Shown in pieces: positions 6,631 to 13,418 of a stretch of 15,390 bases of DNA. Both the position numbers and the translations under genes were made by a program. Within the stretch, counting starts at the first letter, position 1. Each line of letters begins with the position of its first letter. Under the pieces are notes generated by a model. That model was not told the origin of the DNA. It saw only the letters and a program-made list of their open reading frames with translations, and made no database searches. The stretch comes from Phycisphaerales bacterium UBA2421. GTDB taxonomy: Bacteria > Planctomycetota > Phycisphaerae > Tepidisphaerales > Tepidisphaeraceae. The DNA is taken from NCBI GenBank assembly GCA_002343075.1, contig DDRH01000007.1, forward strand, positions 52,260 through 67,649, read 5' to 3'.

Positions 6631-9600
6631 TCATTCTGGGGTTGCGGGCCGGTTTCGACACCGGCGCCCGCGCCGAAGCAATCCAACCGCCGCCGCGCCG
6701 AGTGCCGCGCCGAAGGAAGGCTCGGGCACAGCGCTCCGCGGAAGATCGCCGGTCGATACGAAGCCGAAGTTGCTTGCCAGCACGGTGAAATCATTGAGAT
6801 TCACCACGCCATCGCCCGTAAAATCACCACTGGCCCAACCGCCGGCGCTGCCAAACCCGGCGGCGAGAGCGGTAAAGTCGTCTAGATTGATGCTGCGATC
6901 GAGATTGGCGTCGCCGTACTCGGTCAGGAAGATGTTTCGGAGAAGTAAATCGACATCGGCAACCGTGACCATGTTATCGACGTTCAAATCGGCGCGCCAG
7001 ATATTGCTGGTCGAGCCGAGTTGGCTGAAGAGCGAATCGATGTCGGCGGCATCGCCGGGGCTGCTGAGCGGTGAATTGTTGATATTCCCGCGACGCAACT
7101 CCGCGGCGCGGGCCTCGTTCAAGACCGCAGCGGGTGCCCCTGCGGCGACGAGTACGGCACGGATTGCAAGCAAGTCACGCGTATCGAGCAGGCCGTTGCC
7201 GTCGATATCGGCTGGCGCGCCCGGCAGGCCGAAGGTGTGGTTGGTCACGCCGCCGGAGTTGGGATAAGTAAGAAACTCGATGCCCTGCGGCCCATTGATG
7301 TCCGCGGTGGTGTATGAGTTGCTTCCGTCCAGATCACCCAGGCCCAGGCCACGACCCGGAATGAGCAGAAAAATCCCCGGGGTTCGCTTCACACCGACAT
7401 TGCCAGTCTCTTCAAACGCCACCGAGGTCACGACCTGATTGCCGCTGCGCAGTTGCGTTGAGCCGAATGTGAGCGCGAACAAATCGCGATCAATCCTGGC
7501 GGTCAGCCCGACATTGACGTTTGCCTGCGCGATTGCAGCCGCCTCGGTCTGGTTGCCGGGGAAATTGAGCAATATGTGAACGCGGTTGGCGGTGCCGTCG
7601 GTGGATTGCTGGCGAAACTGGTACTGCGAAGCCGATGTCTGCACGATTGAATTGTGATCGGCAATTGGCGCAAGGCGATCGACATAGATTGCCTGCCGGA
7701 AATCTTCAAACACGGCCGGCCCGCCGTCGCTGCGCTGGCGGAAGGCGCGCACCGTGATGTAGTTGTAGCCCTCGGGCAGCAGCGTGGTATCGATCGACTG
7801 GCTATAGGTGCCCGCCCCACTCAGCGCAGGATTGGAGTTATAGCCCGGCTGCCGCTGGGTGACGAACTGCTCGAAACCGTAGACCACGCCGGTGAGCGGG
7901 TCGTCGGCCAGATCGACCCCGCCGTTGCCATTCAGGTTCAGCCCGGCGTTAAACTTAAACAGCGCGTTATCCCCGTCGGCGGGAGTATCGCGCGAACCAT
8001 CGGGCAGCGTGACAGGCAAAGTGTTGAGCGTAATCGAGAATGCGTTTGCGGTGATGACTGGGAGCGCAGTCAGTCGATTGGTGGCGTTATTGCCCGCAGT
8101 GGGGGTAGCCGGGTTGAGCGTCGCCGCGATGTTGCTGATCGAGAGCGTGCCGGTCGGCTTGGCCAGGCCGTAAATGGCATAGCCGTTGTCGGTGAGCGTG
8201 CCCTGTGCCGTGGCATTTCCGGCGACAGAGAAAGTGCCCCTGCCCAGCGCGTCGATCGTGACAACGTCGGGCAGCGCGCCGGTGGTATCGATCGCGGGGT
8301 TGGTCGCGTTGCCGGTGAGATCAATGAGCTTGGTGCCCGGCGCAAATCCGGTTTGAATGACGCGCGTCTGCACGGGTGAATCGCCCCGGTTGTTGAGCAC
8401 GACCAGCGCGCTGCGGTCGCGCTCGTAGGCCATCACTTCCTTTTCCAGGAGCCGGGTGGTGTAGTTGCCCCGGCCGTGGGTGTTGCGGATCTCAACCAGG
8501 TCGGTAATGCGGCTGCCGTGGAAGCCGCCGAGCGCGCTCAGTTCGCCGTCCTTGGGAAAAGTGCGCCCGTTGCCGAACTCTTTGGCATTAAAGTAGACCA
8601 GCGCATTGCCCGGCCGCATGAGCATGTATGCATGAGCAACCCGCTTGAGCGCCGTCACACCGTCTTCGTCGTGGCTTTCGGCAAATGCCACGCCCTGTGT
8701 GCCATTTTCAAGGCCGTCGTCCTGCACATCTTGCGATCGACCGACGACGTTGCGCCAATCATTCTGCAGACCGTTGGCGGTGAGATTGTCGCGCATGGCG
8801 AAAAACAATGGAAAATCGAGCGCGTCACGGTTGCCGCCGATGGTGGTGCCGCTCACGGTATTGGCATTTTTCTTGATGTACTGCTGAACCGCGCCGCGGT
8901 TGCCGTCGAACATTTCGCTGAAGCTGAACACGTGCTGTTGCTGACCGTTGAGCAGCGGCGTCTTGATCGACTTCCAGACCTGCCGATCCAGCTCATTAAG
9001 CACGGCGGGAGGGAAATGCTTCACTGCATCGAGGCGAAAGCCGTCAAAGCCTACTTCCTGCACCATCCAGCGCGCGTGGCGCATGAGATAATTTTGTCCA
9101 TTTTCCATCACCGGATCGCCGGCGGCGGGGTTGGCGGTGTTGAAATCGTAGACCGTGACATTGCTGCCGGTGGTCGGGTCAAAGTAGGTCGTGCCGCCCA
9201 GCGCCTGATCGGGGTAAAAGCGGCGATTGGATTCATTGGCGATATTGGCCGTGCGGCCATTGAACGTACTCGTCCCCGCGGGCAGGTTGCCGGCAAAACC
9301 CGGGACGGGGTTGCGGATGTACTGGTAATTCTTCTCCTGCGCAATATCGATCAAGCCGGAGATTCGCTCCAGAAAAGGATCGGAGCCGGTGTAATTCTGC
9401 TGATGAAAATCGCCGTCGATGTCGTCGCCGCGGGTGATGGCGAAGCCGGGATATCCACCTGAAGCGGTAAAGCCGGGATTGAATCTTGTGGCGAAGCCGT
9501 TGTGGTTGAGGATGAGATCGCTGTAAATGCGCCCGCCCCACCGATGGGTCTCGGCGACCATTGCCTTGATCGACCGCTCGGTGCCGTAGAGCGTGCTGTT

Positions 9601-9885
9601 ACCGGTGGCCCCGAGATCGAACCGGTCGTAGACATCGTAGCCAACACTCGTGTTTCCGCTTTCGGCGCGGCTCGGGGGGGGTGTCCACAACGAGCCATAA
9701 CCAGACATAAACACATCCGGGCTGCGGCGCTCGATGGTCTGCCAGGTGCCTTCAAACCACTGCAACATCGCAGGTTGTGAGGCATTTTGCGCGTGAGCAA
9801 ATGAAGCCGTCGAAACAGCAGCAAGGAGGATGTTGTGAATTTTGCGGGTCATAAGTTGTACGGCAAAACAAGTTGAGACATTCAT
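6631..9885 (-). CDS. Secreted GH13 alpha-amylase-like protein A with dockerin-like repeats and PEP-CTERM tail
   Basis: A 1084-residue exported glycoside hydrolase, expected to cleave alpha-1,4-glucans. A Sec signal peptide ends near FAHAQ (residue 33). The ATG at 9885 is used here; the ATG at residue 12 (9852) gives a more typical signal (MTRKIHNILLAAVSTASFAHAQ) but has no ribosome site, while GGGGG lies three bases before 9885. The GH13 barrel spans about 37-500: region I SDLILNH (Asp123, Asn127, His128), region II GFRLDAVKH (nucleophile Asp286, Arg284), region III FSEMF (acid/base Glu324), region IV ESHD (Asp406; Ser where Asn is usual). Beta-rich modules follow (about 500-845). Calcium-type dockerin-like repeats lie at about 851-863, 893-908, 966-982, 991-1012 and 1020-1041, then VPEP (1053), a short hydrophobic stretch and RRGRR. 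It is the last of three tandem paralogues, 36 bp after the previous stop. Exact product specificity is unknown. Confidence 0.9.
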   Translation of the reverse strand: MNVSTCFAVQLMTRKIHNILLAAVSTASFAHAQNASQPAMLQWFEGTWQTIERRSPDVFMSGYGSLWTPPPSRAESGNTSVGYDVYDRFDLGATGNSTLYGTERSIKAMVAETHRWGGRIYSDLILNHNGFATRFNPGFTASGGYPGFAITRGDDIDGDFHQQNYTGSDPFLERISGLIDIAQEKNYQYIRNPVPGFAGNLPAGTSTFNGRTANIANESNRRFYPDQALGGTTYFDPTTGSNVTVYDFNTANPAAGDPVMENGQNYLMRHARWMVQEVGFDGFRLDAVKHFPPAVLNELDRQVWKSIKTPLLNGQQQHVFSFSEMFDGNRGAVQQYIKKNANTVSGTTIGGNRDALDFPLFFAMRDNLTANGLQNDWRNVVGRSQDVQDDGLENGTQGVAFAESHDEDGVTALKRVAHAYMLMRPGNALVYFNAKEFGNGRTFPKDGELSALGGFHGSRITDLVEIRNTHGRGNYTTRLLEKEVMAYERDRSALVVLNNRGDSPVQTRVIQTGFAPGTKLIDLTGNATNPAIDTTGALPDVVTIDALGRGTFSVAGNATAQGTLTDNGYAIYGLAKPTGTLSISNIAATLNPATPTAGNNATNRLTALPVITANAFSITLNTLPVTLPDGSRDTPADGDNALFKFNAGLNLNGNGGVDLADDPLTGVVYGFEQFVTQRQPGYNSNPALSGAGTYSQSIDTTLLPEGYNYITVRAFRQRSDGGPAVFEDFRQAIYVDRLAPIADHNSIVQTSASQYQFRQQSTDGTANRVHILLNFPGNQTEAAAIAQANVNVGLTARIDRDLFALTFGSTQLRSGNQVVTSVAFEETGNVGVKRTPGIFLLIPGRGLGLGDLDGSNSYTTADINGPQGIEFLTYPNSGGVTNHTFGLPGAPADIDGNGLLDTRDLLAIRAVLVAAGAPAAVLNEARAAELRRGNINNSPLSSPGDAADIDSLFSQLGSTSNIWRADLNVDNMVTVADVDLLLRNIFLTEYGDANLDRSINLDDFTALAAGFGSAGGWASGDFTGDGVVNLNDFTVLASNFGFVSTGDLPRSAVPEPSFGAALGAAAVGLLRRGRRCRNRPATPE
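6763..6915 (-). repeat. Dockerin-like tandem repeat in GH13 protein A
   Basis: Two roughly 30-residue repeats (GDANLDRSINLDDFTALAAGFG and GDFTGDGVVNLNDFTVLASNFG, residues 991-1041) with Asp/Asn-rich EF-hand-like loops of dockerin type I style. The DNA is a tandem repeat of about 90 bp, and closely similar copies occur at 10033-10185 and 13563-13715 in the other two paralogues. Such modules may bind calcium and a cohesin-like partner, or act only as spacer before the PEP-CTERM tail. Confidence 0.7.
8576..8623. repeat. Near-identical direct repeat shared by GH13 genes A and C
   Basis: These 48 bases match 15343-15390, the very end of the window, with only two differences. They encode MRPGNALVYFNAKEF in both proteins. 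Such identity over 6.8 kb marks recent duplication or conversion between the two genes and is a possible site for recombination or misassembly. Confidence 0.85.
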
Positions 9886-9921
9886 TTACCCCCGCCGGCT
9901 ACGTCGGGACGGGAAGAGCAT

Positions 9922-12900
9922 TCAGTTTCTGCGACGGCGAAGCACCAGCCCACCGATCATCAATACGCCGCCGATGCTTGCGGGTTCCGGCACAAACGCG
10001 CCACGCAGCGCCGGTGCCGACGGCCCACTGAGGCCGAAGTTGGCCGCGAGCAGGGTGAAGTCATCGAGTGCGACGAAGCCTTGTCCGTCAAAGTTACCCT
10101 GTGCCCAGCCGCCGGGCAGGCCGAAATTGGCGGCAAGGGCGGTAAAATCGTCAAGGTTGACCGTGGAATCCAGATTGGCATCGCCAAAACGGGTTCCGAG
10201 GATGACACTGAGCATCACATTCAGGTCGCTGGAATCGATTGGCCCGCCGTCGCTGTTGAGGTCGTATTTCCACTGGTAGGGGCCGAAATTGGCGTAGAGG
10301 TCGTCAATATCGCCCGCGTTGGCGGGTGAGACGTAGTTGCCGGTAAAATCGCCCCGCCGGCGCACCGCGGCGAGCGCTTCGGTAAACGCCTGGCTCGCCA
10401 TGACGGAGGCATATCGCCCGGGCAGTGCGAAGAGATCGACGTTGTTCACGCGCCCGTCGCCATTCATATCGCCGGCGGCGTTAAACTGCTGATCCTGCGT
10501 GTAAAGCACGTTCTCAAAAGTGGTTACATCGCCGGGCGCGTATCCGCCGTCGAAGTTGGTGTCACCAAGACCCAGGCCGCGCGTGGTGCCGATGAACTGA
10601 CCAACGAACCGCTGCACTGAGAAATTGCCCGTCGGCTCAAAAGTCACGCTGGTGACGACGTGGTTGCCGCTGCCCACGCCATCAAACCGACGGCCAAACA
10701 AATCGGCATCGATCCGATCAGTCTTGTTGCCGTTGTTGACAAGCGCGAGGATCTGCGCGTCGCTGAGCGCCGCGCCCAGATCAAGAAACACATGCACACT
10801 GTCGGCGGTGCCGTCGGTGCTCTTGATTCGGATATCGCGCGACTGCGTGCTGGTCTGGTAGGGAAACTGCGCAGTCGAGTCCACCGCGCTCACCGGATCG
10901 AGGCGATCGACATAGATGGTCTTTCGGAAGTCTTGGAACACTTCGCTCTCGCTCGCGCCTTGCTTGCGCCACGCGCGCACGGTGACAAAGTGATAGCCCT
11001 CGCTCAGGCCAGCAGCATTGATGACCTGCTCATACGTCCCCGCGCCGCCGTTGCCGAAGCCAGGTGTGTTGGTGGTAAGGAATGACTCAAAGCCATACGT
11101 CGTTGCATTGCTCGCGGCGCTCGATGGGTTGTCCAGCACGCCGTTACCGTTGACATCCAGCCCTTCATTCAGCCTGATGAGCGCACGATCGCCATCGGCA
11201 AATGTGTCGCGAAAGCCGTCTGCGAGGGTGACCGCATTGGTGTTTAGCCGCACTTTGAAAGTGTCGCTGGTGATGACATCGATCGCGTTGATCAGCGCCG
11301 TGCCGTTGTTGCTCGGGTTCAGCGCTTCGGCTCCGAACGTCCCCACCGCGGCCCCGGCGGTGGTGGTGACGGCGAGCGCGCCGCGTGGCCGTGGCAAACC
11401 GTAGACAACGTACCCTTTGTTTCCATTGGCAAGGTTGTTCCAGGGGATATCGATCGTCACCTGTCCCGAACCATTGACGGCAACGACACGATCAACCAGC
11501 CCGCTTGGGTCCTGCCAGTTTCCGGTGACTTCTTCCAGGCGAGTGCCCGGCGCGAACGATGTCTGCATCGTGCGCGTTGCGACACCGGGGTTGTAGCCGA
11601 TGTTGAGCCCGACCACCGCGCTGCCCTGCCGCTCGAACGCATACACCGCCGACTTTAGCGAGGGGTTGGCGGTGTTATCGATGAATCGCTCGATAAAATC
11701 CCCCCGGCCATAGCTGTTGCGCACATCGACCAGCGTGGTGATGATGCTGCCATATTGTCCGCCGAGCGCATCGCCCCGGCCTTGCTTGAGGAAGAAGTTG
11801 TTGTTGCCGCTGCGGTTGAATTCATCGCTGCGGTAATAGACATACGCGTTGCCGGGTCGCATGAGAATCCAGGCGTGGGCGACGTTGTCCAACGCGATCG
11901 TGTTCCCCGCACCCTGCCCCGGCGGGGTCACACCTTCGTCGTGGTTGTAGACAAAACCGATCCCATTATCGCCATTGTTGGCAATGTTGGGATTGAGCGT
12001 GTTATAGACTGCTGCGTTGATCCCCGCCGAGCGAATCTGATACCAGTCATTTTGCAGGCCGTTGCCCGTCATGTTGCGGCCCATCGCCGCCCACATGCTG
12101 AAGTCGAGCACTTCGCGATTCGGGTTTACGGTGTCGCCCGGCTGCTGGCTTTTGCGGATAAAGCTCTTGAGCAGGTTGGAGTCGTAGCTGAAGACTTCCT
12201 GAAAGTTGAAGGCATTTCGCGTGGTGCCGTCGAGATTTTTGCGATTCAGCGTGCCAAATGCGGTGGCACGATCAATCTCCAGCGGGACATTGAGCGAATT
12301 GGGGTTGTAACCGCTATTGAAAACGCCAAGCGGGACATGCCGGGCGGCATCGATGCGCAGGCCATCGACACCGACGACCTGCGTCATCCATTGTGCGTAC
12401 CGCTGCATATAGCCGAGCGTGGTTTCGGCCACCGGATCGCCGGCGCTGGGATTGGCGGTGTTGAAGTCATAAACCGTGTAACTCACTCCGCGGTCGACGA
12501 CGGTGCGCGACGGCCCGTTTAAGTCTGGGTAAAGCCGACGGTTGTCCTCGGTGGGCACATTGGCCTGCCGCAGCTTGTTATCGACCCCGACGATGCCGTT
12601 GGACAGGATTGTGGTCGTTGGCACCGACCAGTTGGCGGGCGATTGCCGAACATTCTGCCCGTTGCCGGGCACCGGACTTCGCACCGCTGTGCGATTGCTG
12701 GTGAGATCGATGGTGACAAGGTTCTCGCCGAGCCGAAACCAATACTCAAACACGTCGCCAAATGGCCTCTGGCCCGCATTGCCGCCGTATAGGTCGGCGT
12801 AAGTGTCGCGGTGGAAGGGTGATGAGACGCTGTTGTTGGGATCGCTTAACTCAAATCCGGGATAATCGCTGCGATCTTGCAGGTAGGGCACGCCCTGGCT

Positions 12901-13326
12901 CAGCAATGACTGCGGATATTGATATCCGTTGAGATTCAGATCGAGCGAGCCGACGTGATGATGCACATAGTCGACGTAAACATTGCCGCCGGACTTTTGC
13001 ACCGACTTGACGAATGATTTGTAGGAGCCTTCCGTGCCATACAATGTCGGGTCGCGCGGGCGGCCGAGGTCGAATCGGTCGTATGGGTCGTAACCAATTC
13101 CGCCGCCTTGCGGAATGTACACCGCGCGCCCTGGAGGCGGGGTCCAGACGGCACCATAGCCCGCAGCGTGGAAGTCGGCGGTGCGGCGCTCGATGTTCTG
13201 CCAGCTCGACTCAAACCACTGCAGCGTGACCGGCGGAGAGACCTGCTGCGCATGCACCGCCCCCGCTGTCGCCAAAACAGCAACCGCGGCCAAACGCAGC
13301 ACGTCGAGTCTCTTAACAAATCGCAT
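9922..13326 (-). CDS. Secreted GH13 alpha-amylase-like protein B with dockerin-like repeats and PEP-CTERM tail
   Basis: An exported GH13 enzyme of 1134 residues (numbering below counts the preceding TTG at 13329 as 1). The ATG at 13326 is preferred because GAGGAG at 13335-13340 lies eight bases before it. The signal peptide runs to VHAQ (28). Catalytic regions: I VDYVHHH (Asp120; His124 replaces the usual Asn), II GLRIDAARH (nucleophile Asp327), III FNFQEVF (Glu378), IV YNHDEG (Asp464). All three catalytic acids are present. Compared with paralogue A it has extra insertions between regions I and II and before region III. The post-catalytic part includes ADGDRALIRLNEGLDVNGNG (711-730) and VTVRAWR...FRKTIYVDRL (782-810). 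Dockerin-like repeats fall at about 921-935, 953-969, 1006-1039, 1049-1070 and 1078-1099, then VPEPASIGGVLMIGGLVLRRRRN. It lies 89 bp downstream of gene C and 36 bp upstream of gene A, so one operon is likely. It is the most divergent of the three. Confidence 0.9.
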   Translation of the reverse strand: MRFVKRLDVLRLAAVAVLATAGAVHAQQVSPPVTLQWFESSWQNIERRTADFHAAGYGAVWTPPPGRAVYIPQGGGIGYDPYDRFDLGRPRDPTLYGTEGSYKSFVKSVQKSGGNVYVDYVHHHVGSLDLNLNGYQYPQSLLSQGVPYLQDRSDYPGFELSDPNNSVSSPFHRDTYADLYGGNAGQRPFGDVFEYWFRLGENLVTIDLTSNRTAVRSPVPGNGQNVRQSPANWSVPTTTILSNGIVGVDNKLRQANVPTEDNRRLYPDLNGPSRTVVDRGVSYTVYDFNTANPSAGDPVAETTLGYMQRYAQWMTQVVGVDGLRIDAARHVPLGVFNSGYNPNSLNVPLEIDRATAFGTLNRKNLDGTTRNAFNFQEVFSYDSNLLKSFIRKSQQPGDTVNPNREVLDFSMWAAMGRNMTGNGLQNDWYQIRSAGINAAVYNTLNPNIANNGDNGIGFVYNHDEGVTPPGQGAGNTIALDNVAHAWILMRPGNAYVYYRSDEFNRSGNNNFFLKQGRGDALGGQYGSIITTLVDVRNSYGRGDFIERFIDNTANPSLKSAVYAFERQGSAVVGLNIGYNPGVATRTMQTSFAPGTRLEEVTGNWQDPSGLVDRVVAVNGSGQVTIDIPWNNLANGNKGYVVYGLPRPRGALAVTTTAGAAVGTFGAEALNPSNNGTALINAIDVITSDTFKVRLNTNAVTLADGFRDTFADGDRALIRLNEGLDVNGNGVLDNPSSAASNATTYGFESFLTTNTPGFGNGGAGTYEQVINAAGLSEGYHFVTVRAWRKQGASESEVFQDFRKTIYVDRLDPVSAVDSTAQFPYQTSTQSRDIRIKSTDGTADSVHVFLDLGAALSDAQILALVNNGNKTDRIDADLFGRRFDGVGSGNHVVTSVTFEPTGNFSVQRFVGQFIGTTRGLGLGDTNFDGGYAPGDVTTFENVLYTQDQQFNAAGDMNGDGRVNNVDLFALPGRYASVMASQAFTEALAAVRRRGDFTGNYVSPANAGDIDDLYANFGPYQWKYDLNSDGGPIDSSDLNVMLSVILGTRFGDANLDSTVNLDDFTALAANFGLPGGWAQGNFDGQGFVALDDFTLLAANFGLSGPSAPALRGAFVPEPASIGGVLMIGGLVLRRRRN
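10033..10185 (-). repeat. Dockerin-like tandem repeat in GH13 protein B
   Basis: The pair GDANLDSTVNLDDFTALAANFG and GNFDGQGFVALDDFTLLAANFG (residues 1049-1099) corresponds to the repeats at 6763-6915 and 13563-13715. The second copy has lost some acidic loop positions (GQG, VAL), so calcium binding there may be weaker. Confidence 0.65.
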
Positions 13327-13334
13327 CAAACTCG

Positions 13335-13340
13335 CTCCTC
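13335..13340 (-). promoter_or_regulatory. Ribosome binding site deciding the start of GH13 gene B
   Basis: GAGGAG on the minus strand, eight bases before the ATG at 13326. This is the clearest Shine-Dalgarno in the window and favours ATG 13326 over the adjacent TTG at 13329. The rest of the 89-bp spacer to gene C shows no convincing promoter or terminator. Confidence 0.7.
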
Positions 13341-13418
13341 ACTCGCCATCCCCAGAATCACTCCGGCTAACAAGCTCCAACGCATGAACAAAGTCGCCAA
13401 ACGAATGCGCCAGCCCGC

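Noticed and set aside
8476..9462. 328-codon open frame on the plus strand opposite GH13 gene A
   Set aside because: It is antisense to the catalytic barrel, which contains all GH13 motifs; no recognisable protein and no ribosome site.
12117..12779. Plus- and minus-strand frames inside GH13 gene B
   Set aside because: They are shadow frames of a continuous 1134-residue coding region with intact catalytic motifs.
13330..13418. Spacer between GH13 genes C and B as a possible promoter or terminator
   Set aside because: Only an imperfect CGCAT/ATGCG repeat and the gene B ribosome site are visible; no hairpin with U-tract and no good -35/-10 pair.
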